DNA of 64,000 nucleotides, taken from positions 169,764,933 through 169,828,932 of the forward strand of contig NC_081824.1 in the NCBI RefSeq assembly GCF_030867095.1, given 5' to 3'. This DNA comes from Alligator mississippiensis. Its lineage: Eukaryota > Chordata > Crocodylia > Alligatoridae. This document shows, piece after piece, positions 1-9,850 of the stretch. Below the pieces are notes generated by a model, which searched no databases, had not been told where the DNA came from, and saw only the letters and a program-made list of their open reading frames with translations. Made by a program: the position numbers and the translations under genes. Position 1 is the stretch's first letter. Each line of letters begins with the position of its first letter.

Positions 1-32
1 AGCCCCTGTGGGATAGGTATGCCTGACTCTTG

Positions 33-34
<2 letters not shown>

Positions 35-78
<44 letters not shown>

Positions 79-88
79 GTGTGTGTGT
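35..88. repeat. (GT)n microsatellite with CGCGCGCG core
   Basis: An unbroken alternating purine-pyrimidine run of 54 bp, GT units interrupted by GCGCGCGC. It is likely polymorphic and prone to Z-DNA. Confidence 0.97.
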
Positions 89-310
89 AAGGACCAGCCC
101 CAAGGTTTATGATTTAACTCATTACAGTGTTTCAATCCGCCTAATAAACCAGAATTTTAAGGATCCCGAGTTGGACATTTGTAGCCAACACATAAGCTTT
201 CGTAAACAGCAGCTTGATTCATCAGATGGTATGAACAGACCTGCAGGCAGCAGAGGCTCTAAATACACAGTGGTAATTTAAATACATGTTAGCTACTGCT
301 TATGAAAGCT

Positions 311-720
311 TAGAATCACAGAGAAGCCAGGCTAGAAGGGACCTCCAGAGGTCATCTAATCCAACCCCTGCCTGAGGCAGGATCATCCTGATCCAAACCA
401 TCCTATAAAATCTATAATCTAAACTCTACGTAACACTACCGTCAACCCCAAAACAAAACAGACATAACACCCCCACCTACTTCTACAAAAGGTTGTCAAT
501 ATTTGCTCAAGTAATCCCAGGGAGAGGGCCACGCCCCCCTGCACCAGAGGAAGGCAAAAACACCCACCAATCTGACCATGGGATAAAATTCCTTCCTGAC
601 CCCAAATATGGTGATCAGTCTGACCCAGAGTGGAGGGGCAAGATCCTCCAGCCAGGAACCTCAGGCTGTGGTCCCAGCAGGAGCACCGGCACACCTCACT
701 CACTCCAGGTTATGCCTTGC
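311..720 (-). mobile_element. CR1 LINE 3' fragment
   Basis: It begins with the CR1 tail motif seen in antisense (tagaatcacagag, then agaagggacctc and aggtcatctaatccaaccc). It continues into the stretch with 'aaattccttcctgacccc' that is common in reptile CR1 3' regions. The right limit is approximate. Confidence 0.75.
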
Positions 721-1189
721 TAAATCACTTAGGCTATAAGATGCCACTCTGCCCTGACTTCGGAGTATCTACAAGTGTCAGCCCCTGTACTACTGCACCT
801 GGAGTTTCATAACAGGATCTGTGGCGGTCTGAGGCACCTCAACCAAAGTCCTGCCCAACCAAACACCCTAATCTGAGTTGAGAGGAGCTGAGCCAGAAGA
901 GCCCACATGCTTGCAGGTCTGAAGGATAAACCCATTACCCATGCTGCCCTGGGCTGCCTCTGATGGATTCCAGGCTATCTAACAGGAAACAGCCATAGCT
1001 GTCGTGGTTGAGATAAGGCAGCTGAGATGATCTAGATGAGTGTGGCTGCCTATGAACAGTCCCTTATTAGCCTAGGTGTAGAGGGACCTAGACCTGTGGG
1101 TCAGGACCAAGGTGCATTGACAGAGGCACGTCCAGGCCAAACAAGGCCAGAAAACAGGAGTAGAACTGAAGTGCGTTATCCTCTCTTAC

Positions 1190-1383
1190 CTGTCTCCAGG
1201 TAATTCTTTCGCTTGAAGTACTGGATGAGCAGGTACCCCGGCACCAGGATGCTTGCATAGCCAGCAGCATTGATGAAGAAACGGAACAGCCAGAAGTCCC
1301 CCCATGTGTCCTGCAGGGCAGCTGGTACTGCTTCACTGGCAGCCATGGGTGGAAGAGCAGCTAGCATGACAGCCAGGTACAAC
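1190..1383 (-). CDS. SLC35B2: SLC35B2 coding exon 2
   Basis: A 194-nt exon on the minus strand. The acceptor is a good pyrimidine tract (tttccttctcttggtag) ending at 1384, and the donor is ACAG|GTAAGAG with GT at 1189-1188. It encodes LYLAVMLAALPPMAAS, then a hydrophobic stretch, then KRKNYLETG, and ends in phase 1. No in-frame ATG is needed at its start because the initiator lies in exon 1. Confidence 0.93.
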
Positions 1384-4300
1384 CTACCAAGAGAAGGAAA
1401 TCCAGAGAGTGAGCCCTGGGGTGGGGGCAGGAGGTGGTGCTACCCTGGCCTGGGCAGCAGCGATAGAAACGTGCCACAGCATACCGGCAACACAAGGGAC
1501 TCCAGCCCTCGCTCCCCAAGTAGGACGGAGCCCTTAGGCACAGCAGCAAAGCCCTTTCCAATCACTCACAGAACTAAGGTCCTTTCAGGGTGGCATAGGC
1601 AGCCCATTGCCTGGTTGGGAGCTGAGAACTGCTCCACCCCTCTCTGAACTGCTCAGGTGCATCTCCATGATTGGGGCTTTCAGATCAACTGGCTAGGGTG
1701 AGTCAGGAGGGGACAGGACAGGAAACAGCACTAAGTATGGGGAGTGCCCTGGCCAGGTGCCATGTTAGACAATCTCAGTGAGCCTCCTCACTCTCCACCA
1801 GACAACAGAAGCCTCCTCCCTTTCTCTTCTGGTAGCAGTCAAACAGCCGTGGTGGCATCCTGCCCAGAGGTGACCGCAGCAGTTCCAGTTCAGGTGGCTT
1901 GTAAAGCACCTGCAGGATCAGGGGCAGAGGAGAAACAACTACCCTTGACAAAGTTATCAGCTCTGGCCTGTAACCCAGGGTGTTTGCAGCCCTAATTTCC
2001 CAGGTGCTCTGGGTGTCCCAGGGGGTGTCAAACCCTGGTGCTGATGATAGTTTTACACAGGACGCAGCTCCAACTGCTGTCTCGCCTTGGAAATCTTACT
2101 GGGACGTGCTTAATTGCCAGCCAAAATCTTTACTCAGGGGGAGGGGGAAAAGCTATAAAATAGGAACAGCAGCTCTTGCCCTGCAGCTCATATTTCAGCA
2201 TCCGGACCAGAGCGACCTTCCTGCAAAACAACGGGCGGTTCCCTTCACACCTCCTGCGCTACAGGTGACAGGCATGTAGAGCGCGCTGGACAGGCTGGAA
2301 CGCTGCCAGGCACGGAAGAGAATGGCAGGGGGGTGGCAGGATGGGGGTTGACCTTGCTGGGTAGGAACAGGACGTGCCCCTGAGAACATGCAAGGATACT
2401 CCCGAGAGCCAAGTGGAAATCACATGGGCTCACCCTTCTAGCCAGACACCTTCAACAGTGGTGGGGCTCTTACCACCACTTTCCTCTGGAGCACCAGGGA
2501 TTAACACACTCTTAGATTAGCCAGAGAGCTGCTCCTGCTAGCACAGCAGGCACCCAGAAGCACTAGCAGGACTTCTCTCCTCAGGAAAGGCTTAGAGTCC
2601 CCGTCGGCTTCTACTCACCTCCAGGGACAGCAATTCACTAAAGGTAGAAGAGTGGGGAGCAAACGATGGCTGTGGGTCAGCAAGGGCAAAGGATGCTGTT
2701 GCCCCACAATAACTCTCTGTACACACAGTGCTGTCGGGCAGCACCCACTCTCATGGCAGGGGGAAGGGGCTCTGATCAGCCCATAGCACTGAAGCAGGGC
2801 ACTGGGAGTCAGGCTGCCTGCCTGGGTTCTGTATCTGGCGGCCAGGGACTCACTTGTTCTGAATGTCCCAAGTGACCTGCACAAGGAGGGCTCCAAAAAT
2901 GAATTAATGCCCTGGAGGATACCACCCAGAGTGTGCCTCCAGCTATCACATCTGCGGTTCTCCTTCACACTGTTCTTGGCCAGCCCTGATCTAACCCCTG
3001 GCAACCTGAAACCAGAAACAGAGTATTAAGATAGGAAACAAATGTGCCTTCAACATCCCACCACTCTTCCCCCTCCCTGCATCATCAACCATGTCCCATG
3101 CCTGTCAGGACCTGGGGGCGTGTCCCTGTTGGGCAGATTCCCCACCACCCAGAGCCCTTGCCCAGAGAGAACATGCACACACATCTCTCTCTTTCTCTCA
3201 CATGACTAAAACTTCAGAAATGTTCAACCCAGAGACAAGCAGAAGCTGTTTTGCTCCAGGGCCAGTTTCACTGCCCCATTCTCATGTGTCACCAGGCCCA
3301 GCAAGAACAAGGTCTTGGCATCAGAGTGGGTGCAGGGTTCAACTGGCCTGGTGTTTGAGGGTAAAAGGGGCCTGGGAACATTTCTGTCCATGCCTGGCTT
3401 TCACTGTGTTATCTGTGGCATTGTTGACTCAGCACCACCCCTCTAAACCACTAGGGCTTCCTGCCACAGGGGGGACACAGAGGGTCCTTGTATGTTAATC
3501 CCACGTGGACTTCTGGGCTGAAAGTTGCATCCCCCCAACCTCCTCCCCACACACATTTGATGTATTTGTACCCCTCCCCCCAAAAGCCAAGTCCTCAGCA
3601 ACCATAGTGACCCTGGTATGTTGGGGGAAGCAAGGCGGCCGGTATGGTTCCCCCACTCCCTGCTTCAAGAAGTCACATTTAAACTAGATTTATCAGCAGC
3701 AAGTGGGGGGCAGTGCTCTAAAGATGGGGGGAGGAGGGAAACGGGGGTTTTGGGGTTGGCAAGGCAGCTGTACTGAGGATACAAGGGGTGTCAGGGAGAG
3801 AGCTGAAGGCATTTGCCTTTCCTGGAGCTGGGGGAGCCTGTACAGATGGCCAGAATAGGTGAGAGGACTCATGGTTTGGTGACTGGGACAGCATCCGCTG
3901 AGGCCTCCCTGGCCCCATTTGAGCCACTGTGGAAAAGAAACAGCTCTGCTATCCCACGCCCACAGCAGCTGGACAATGGCTCTCTCTCCCCCTCAGCGGC
4001 TAATTGCTTTGTGGCCCCATGAGCTGGTTCTGTGCGTCAAGTTCCTCCCTCCTCCAGCGTCACTCAAACAGGGAGCTAGTGTTACAGGTAGCACTATGCA
4101 ACAAGCAGGCAGCACACTCGCTCTTGCCAGGGATGAAAGGAGCTTTCATAGTCTCAGGCCTGCAGAACGGCCAGGAAATCTGGATCACAAACTCAGCTAC
4201 TGTTCCCCCTAACACAGGAGGGTCACTCTCAAACATGCTATCCCAGAACCTGGGTGGGACATAGCCCTCCCTTCCCACTTCCCTGTCCTCCCCCTTCGGC

Positions 4301-7300
4301 TTCTGGCACATCACAATTTAGGCCCTGGCTGACAGATTTAGAATACCCCTTCCCCTAGCCCAACTCTACCCTGATTAACAGGGATCCTGGTTTTTTCTGT
4401 TTAAAAATTGCAAATTCTCTGATAAAACCACACTTTGCAAATTCTCTAATTAAAAAACCCCAAATCCATGATTAAAATGACACACCACTATACACAGGTA
4501 TCAGTTGAACACAAAGTTTTACTGATATATTTACAATTTTAAAGCAATTTGGAAGCCTGCCAGTGTCTCAGTCATTACAATAAAATAAATTCTAAATACC
4601 TATAAATTTTGGTGTTGGATTTTGGGTTTTTTATCATGGAAAAATCACAGCTACCCCTGCCCCAGCTACTTACCAATATAAGTCCAGGCTCCTCACTCCC
4701 CCCGGCCTTGCCAGTGCCCCTCACTCCCCACTGGGACCTGGGGCAACAGGACAGAGCAGGGCAGGGAGACTGTGAGCCCTGCACTGCCATAGAGAGGTGC
4801 CCCCTGCCCACCTGGCAGCAGCTGGGGGCACAACTCCGCACCACCACCCCCGGGTGGGTAGGGGGCACCTCGCCATGGCAGCACAGGGCTCACAGTGGCA
4901 GTACTGAACTTCCCTGACCTGCTCTTCCCTGCCGCACCGGGTCCCACCTGCTGGGCAGGGAGCCTGAGCCTGAGCTTGCAGCAGGTGGCCCACCTCCACC
5001 CTGCACGCAAATCTGGGGGGCATATGCTCCCCATGCTCCCCCTGAGAACGTGCACAGTGGTGGGGAACCAGCCCACTCCCCACTGGATGAGCCGCCCATG
5101 GCTCTGTCCCACTACCTGCCCGGGCTTTGAAGCTATGCATTGCCCCAGGCCCCAAGCCCCATGCACTATCCGGCTGGGCAGCAGCCCCAGCCCAACTCTC
5201 TCCTTCGCTATGGGGGCCTCAATTCCTCCCCCTGACCCAACTTACCTGTGGGAGCTGCTCTTCAGGCTGCCTGGCAGCCATGTGCACGTGTATGTGTGCA
5301 CACATGCATGGTGCCCCCTGCCTGACTGCCCTGCTCCCACTCCCCCCAGCGACTTGCATGCTGGAACTCTGCCAGCCTGCAAGGGAAAACCTGGCATTTC
5401 CTGCGTTTTTCTCCTTTAAAGGAGAAAACCTGGGCTTTTTTCCTTAAAACGAGAAAATCCAAGCTTTACTGCGTTTTTCTGTGGTGAAGGGAAACCCAGA
5501 TCCCTGCTGATCACAGGTCCCAGACAAAGCAGGGAGGAGGGAGGGAGAAATCTACAGAACAAAGAAACCGCCCCCATCCAGCTCTGCTGACATCCACGAC
5601 TCCTGTCCTGCAGCCTCCCTTGCTGAGTCCTGCCACCCTACTCCTAACTCTAGCAGGGTGCCTTTCTGGCCTCTCCCTTCCAGCCCCCTTGACTAACACA
5701 CAAAATGGGGCCAACTTAAAGACTTAAAACCAGATCCCTGTGATGACTGCAGTGAGTTGTCTTTGGTTCTCCCAAGGCAGGAGGACTTCATATGTCAGCC
5801 TTGGCAGTGTACAATCTGCCGGCAGAAAGGAGAGGGGCAAGCAGAGATGCTGAACTCTATCCCGAGACCAACAACAGGCAACACAATGCTGAGATGAGTC
5901 TTTCTACAAGTGGCCCTTGGTAACACTGGCAGCAGTGACAGCAGCAAGACACTTCATGGCCTAACCCCAGCCACATGCTGATGGAGTCAATGCCATGCAG
6001 GCTCCCGGCCACCGCAGGACAGATCTGGCTCAGAGGACCTTGGGCCTCCCCTGCTCCCTAGCTTGTGAAGAGGCATTCAAGTCTGGGGGAAGAACCTCCT
6101 GTTTCAAAGATCCCTAGGCTTTTCTGGGGTTTTGCACCTGGGGTGAGCAGCAAAGTGCCATGCTACTGGCGTTTTGCTTTCCATGATCCTTCTGTCAGCA
6201 CCAGACCATCACAGACAGCTAGGCACTGAAATGCTGGGCTAGCTCTCCAAGACAGCTCAGCACACTTCACACACAGTCCAGAGCAGCGGTGCTCAACCTT
6301 CTGGATGAGCCCTGCAGGGCCTGTCCACAGGCTGCCCCCAGCACATGCGTGTGATCAGGAGTGATGGCTGGCAATGTTTGCCGGGCCAATAACACATGCA
6401 GCTCCATCCCATGTCCAGGACCATGTCAGCCGGTCCACAGGGGCCCCCACGGATCCAGAAATTTGGCAGCAGGGGAGCCGCAATTACTGCTGGAACGTGG
6501 CGCTCTCCCAGGGCTTCTGGGAACGGGTCCTTGCCCCGGAGCCGGCATGCCCCGCCAGTGCCCCATCCACACCCCACGGCCAACTTCAAGGCCAGACCAC
6601 TTCTGTGGGCCCAATCCCTGCCCCCTGCCCTGCCTCGTGGAGGTCAGCCTAGGCACCAGGGCCCTTGCCCAGGGGGCTTGTTTCTCACCGGGACCCCAGC
6701 CTGCAGCCCTTCCCAGGGCAGCCACCACAGGACATGGCTGGTAGCTGTCCCATGCGCCATGCAGGCTGGAGCTGGCACCTTGCCTTGGCCAGGGTCAAGG
6801 GCTGTTCCTGCCCCCCCCAGCACCCTGATGGTGCCCACTGGGGCCAATGGGGATGAAGCCTAGTGCCGGTGCAGTGTAGATCCCCTCCAGCCCCATATCC
6901 AGGGCCAGCTGCATCCCTGCTGGGAGGGGGGGACATGGGGGGGGGGAGCGGCAGGTTGCCGAGCCCCTCACACCAGGAGTTTTCAATGGCATGCGCCCAG
7001 GCACAGCTGGCCCCTGCCCCCAGCACCTGCCCCCTGCTGGGCCCCACACGAGAAGCCCCCACAGCTGCAGGCAAGGGGTGGAGGGGATGCATGGCCCCAA
7101 GGCTGCCGGGGTCCCAGCTCCCCCTGGGGCTGGAGGGGGCATGCACGGGGTGGGGGGGCACACATACTAAGTTAGGGGACCATGCACAGGGCTGGGGGGC
7201 ATGCACTAGCTCAGGGGCGCATGCACTGGGCTGGGGGGGAGAAAGCACGGGGCTAGGGGGTGGCATGCGCTAGGTTAGGGGCGCATGCCCGGGGCTGGGG

Positions 7301-7337
7301 GCGTGGATGCACGGGACGAGCCCCACCTGCGGCCCAT
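1190..7337 (-). CDS. SLC35B2: SLC35B2, PAPS transporter 1, N-terminal part (two exons, gene continues left of window)
   Basis: Golgi-membrane transporter that carries the sulfate donor PAPS from cytosol into the Golgi lumen for sulfation of glycans and proteins. Joining 7337-7327 to 1383-1190 gives 68 codons plus one base, beginning MGRRLYLAVMLAALPPMAAS. The part FINAAGYASILVPGYLL (about residues 40-56) followed by KRKNYLETG closely matches the human protein as I remember it. A hydrophobic stretch at residues 5-20 and a membrane segment at about 34-60 are visible. The exons are separated by a 5943-bp intron with GT-AG ends. The remaining coding exons, with most of the membrane segments, lie to the left of position 1. 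The next gene, NFKBIE, is on the same strand about 3.7 kb upstream, as in mammals. Confidence 0.93.
4379..5506. mobile_element. non-autonomous hAT-like DNA transposon, 1128 bp
   Basis: The ends are imperfect inverted repeats: left CAGGGATCCTGGTTTT, right (reverse complement) CAGGGATCTGGGTTTCC. The flanking octamers CTGATTAA and CTGATCAC agree at six of eight positions, as expected for an aged 8-bp hAT target duplication. The flanks of the element are AT-rich and the centre is GC-rich, with no recognisable transposase. Family assignment rests on the CAGGG ends and the TSD length. Confidence 0.6.
6284..6500. mobile_element. hAT-like MITE end, GC-rich family
   Basis: The left end 'cagcggtgctcaacctt' matches the copy at 9303 ('caggggtgctcaacccc'), a hAT-style CAGGGGTG terminus. 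The right end was not found, so the extent is approximate. Confidence 0.4.
7136..7320. repeat. minisatellite beside SLC35B2 exon 1
   Basis: About six tandem variants of a unit like 'gcatgcactgggctggggg' alternating with 'tagctcaggggc', roughly 28-32 bp each and partly paired. It ends less than 20 bp from the exon-1 donor, on the intron side. Confidence 0.75.
7327..7337 (-). CDS. SLC35B2: SLC35B2 coding exon 1 (11 coding nt)
   Basis: Minus-strand ATG at 7337-7335 in a very strong Kozak setting (gccgccaccATGG). It is followed by GGCCGCAG and a donor GT at 7326-7325. The trailing AG joins the first G of exon 2 to make an Arg codon, giving MGRR then LYLAVML. Human SLC35B2 also has a very short coding first exon (MDARWWAV). 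The assignment rests on phase fit, Kozak context, CpG-island position and the match of the joined peptide. No other candidate start was found between here and exon 2. Confidence 0.8.
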
Positions 7338-7512
7338 GGTGGCGGCCGGCCGGGCCGGGCGCACGCCCGCGGGGTCCCGGCTGCTCCGCTGCGCTGCGCT
7401 GCGCTGCTCTCCGGCCGCGCCTGCCAGGGCAGGAACCCCCGCACGCCTCCCGCCCGCCCGCCGCTGCCCACAGCGCCCCCGGCGGCCCGGAGCCTCCCGC
7501 CTGGGCGCTACG

Positions 7513-7538
7513 CCGGGCCGGGCCGGGCCGGGCCGGGC
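7513..7538 (+). other. (GGGCC)5 G-quadruplex-prone tract
   Basis: Five GGG runs spaced by CC on the plus strand, which is the template strand of SLC35B2. This meets the G3N1-7 quadruplex pattern and probably lies in the promoter or 5' UTR. Confidence 0.7.
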
Positions 7539-7956
7539 GCTGCGGCCAGCAGGAGGCGCCCCTCTGGGCCCCGCAGGGATGCCCACAGCTACCACTGTGG
7601 CTGGGTGCCACGGCCCTGCTCTGGGTGCCCCGCTGGCTGGCCGGCGCCGAGCGCAGCTGCTGAGTAAGCCCAGTGCCCAAGGGTGGTGCTGGCGTGGCCC
7701 CCGTGCTGGGCCTGCTCCGTGGGGTTTGGGCTCCTCGTCTCTTGCAGCAGGGGCCGCCGTGAGGCGAGGCACGGGGCTCAGCTCCAGCGGGCCCCTTTCC
7801 TCGGTGGCGGGGCACTTCTCTTTGCCCTGCGAGCGCAGGCTGCCTGCTCGGAGCCCAGAGCTTTGCCATGGCGACCGCTTGGCTTTCCCCCCACCCTGGT
7901 TCAGTGGCCAGCGCCCCCAGCCCAACACTAGCCCCTGCCCTGAGCACACATGGGGC

Positions 7957-8140
7957 TAGGGTGGCCATCACAGGGGACATTCCAGCTTTCTGCTACCCTG
8001 CACTCTATTGATACAAAACCCAACGCCTTTATGTCCTCTATTTTTCTCTTCAAGAAAAAAATAGAGGCCATAAAGGTGTCCAGTTTTGTATCAAAAGAGG
8101 GCAGAGGACAATCAGACTGTCCTCTATGATGGCCACCCTA
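7957..8140. mobile_element. palindromic MITE (184 bp) flanked by TA
   Basis: Nearly the whole element is one inverted repeat. The left arm begins TAGGGTGGCCATCACAG and the right arm, reverse-complemented, begins TAGGGTGGCCATCATAG. Both arms pass through GATACAAAAC and reach CTCTATTTTT at the centre. The outer TA could be a 2-bp target duplication, which would suggest a Tc1/mariner-like mobiliser. Confidence 0.75.
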
Positions 8141-9302
8141 CATGAGGGTGAGGAAGTACAGCAGTGCTGATCTGTGCCACAGGGCCACTTGCCTCCCCTT
8201 CCTCGCTCTGTTTCTGCCACTCCCAAGCTGAGGAAGAAAGAGCGGGGAAGGTTGAATCCCAGCTGAACCTGCAGAAGATGGCAAGCCAGTTTGTTGCTCT
8301 CTCCTCCCCCCAGACTCTAGCTTAGGCCAGGGAGCTCTTTAAAATAGCAGTCATTGGCTTGTTTGTTTCCTTTCGCAGTCCAGAGAATGGGTGCTGGGTG
8401 ATGCGTGCCAAGGGAATTCCATCTAAACAGCCTAGTCACCTCTTGGCTTGGCTGCTAAAGCTGAACCGTGCCAGTGGGAGTTGGGATGGGGACGGGAATC
8501 TCTGTCATGCCGAGACCACCTTCTCTCATGCCTTCATTGTACATGGGTCACTAAAGCAGTATTGCATGGATTCAGACCTGCGACTTAGAGACTAAATGCT
8601 CCACAGAAGCAGCAGCCTGTGCCCTTTTTAGCTCATTCATAAAATGAGACTGATTTACAGACAGGGACAGAGGCACGGAAGGAGGGGAGAGCAGGGAATC
8701 CAGTACTATTTCAGAGGAAGATGCTACCCCCCACCAGGCTGGTGGTGGGGTGACCTCAGAACAGCACTCGGGCTTAGTGCTGAGGCCTGTGGGAGTGCAG
8801 GTGACCCAAAGAATAGAAGACGACGCAGGCAAAGATCATATCTTCAGGCAGGCACAGGCCTGTTCTGACCACTTCAGTCCACAGGGACGTGTCAGGTGCT
8901 GCAAAAATTACCTTGGAACAATCCAGCTGAAGCACCAAACAAATTCTCGCCCTGCTGAAGTCCCATTTTTTATGCCAGGCACGACCAACTGGCCTAGGGT
9001 AAAGATGCCTACTGGCTCATGGTCCTAGTACTAAGAGGGCTTCAGCCCAGTGCTGCTCGCCCCCCAAGGAGACCCTGCAGAGCTGTTGGGTACCAGCTTC
9101 TACCTCTGCAGAAAGGCATGTGGATCAGAGCCCAGGGAGAGATCAGGAACTGGAACCACAATAAAGACGAATCACAACTAAACGTTTTATTTTTTAAATG
9201 ACAAATAATATTCAAACACCCCCTGGACCCCTCAGTGGGGACAGGAGGCTGTCCATTCCCCAACAGTCCCGGCACCCCCCACATTTGCTGAAAGCACTAG
9301 AG

Positions 9303-9850
9303 CAGGGGTGCTCAACCCCTGGCCCATGGCCTAATCCAGCCCGCACAGCCATGGCATCTCCCCTGAATTGGGAAATTTAGTAGCGGGGGAGTGGTAGCAA
9401 TTAATCTTGCCATCCTTCTCCCACTGCCAAATTACCAAGCCCTGTGTGGTGAAACCAGGCCTGACAAGGCCCCTGACCTCCTCCGTATTTGGCTGGATCA
9501 GGGCCAGGCTATGCTGCACCCCTCCTGCCTATATCCTCTGTAGCTGGATTGAGGCCAAGCTGTTGCTGCGTGGCTGGATTGAGCATTGACTGCAACACCC
9601 CCTCCCTGACATGGTCAGCTCAGAGCCAGGCTACAGCTGGATTGGGGCTGGGCCCCCTACCCTCACCTGGCTGGAGTGGGCTCAAGCTGTACCTGCCCTT
9701 CACTGGACCTCTGCAGCACTGGCTCTGGCTCACCAGCTGGATACAGCCTGAGGATGGTCTGGTCCAGGTATCAACCAGCCCCAGGGCAAAAAGGGTGGGT
9801 ACTGCTGCACTGGAGCCTGGGAACTTGCTGAGGCTGAGGCCGTGACAAAT
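9303..9850. mobile_element. hAT-like element with degenerate internal repeats
   Basis: It starts with 'caggggtgctcaacccctgg', a hAT-type terminus related to 6284. From about 9490 it carries diverged repeats of 'ctggattgaggccaggctg'. The right limit is uncertain and the internal repeats may be a separate minisatellite. Confidence 0.4.

Larger units (their letters stand above)
1..1189 (-). other. SLC35B2 intron 2 (partial)
   Basis: Intron sequence between exon 2 and the next exon outside the window. It holds a GT/GC alternating tract near the left edge and a CR1 LINE tail at 311-720. I recognise nothing coding in it. Confidence 0.8.
1384..7326 (-). other. SLC35B2 intron 1
   Basis: A 5943-bp intron, much longer than I recall for mammals. 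It holds a 1.1-kb hAT-like element at 4379-5506, a GC-rich repeat at about 6284-6500 and a minisatellite at 7136-7320 next to exon 1. The remaining parts (1384-4378, 5507-6283 and 6500-7135) look like unique intron sequence with only shadow reading frames. Confidence 0.75.
7320..7660 (-). promoter_or_regulatory. SLC35B2: SLC35B2 CpG-island promoter and 5' UTR region
   Basis: Dense CpG region upstream of the SLC35B2 initiator. It includes a gcgctgcgctgcgctgc run near 7390 and five tandem GGGCC units at 7513-7538. There is no clear TATA box, as is usual for a housekeeping CpG promoter. The transcription start cannot be fixed from sequence. Confidence 0.65.

Noticed and set aside
2149-2160. TATAAA-like motif on the plus strand
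   Set aside because: No exon follows it within several kb and it lies in an SLC35B2 intron on the opposite strand.
4693-5419. Overlapping frames of 144-174 codons inside the hAT-like element
   Set aside because: Several frames on both strands are open at once because of GC-rich composition; none resembles transposase or a host protein.
6361-7273. Multiple open frames before SLC35B2 exon 1
   Set aside because: GC-rich repeats and minisatellite produce open frames in all phases; no homology recognised.
7270-7980. Long minus-strand open frames (up to 236 codons) over the CpG island
   Set aside because: Stop codons are rare in such GC-rich DNA. The frame is low-complexity (Ala, Gly, Arg, Pro) and overlaps the SLC35B2 promoter and a MITE.
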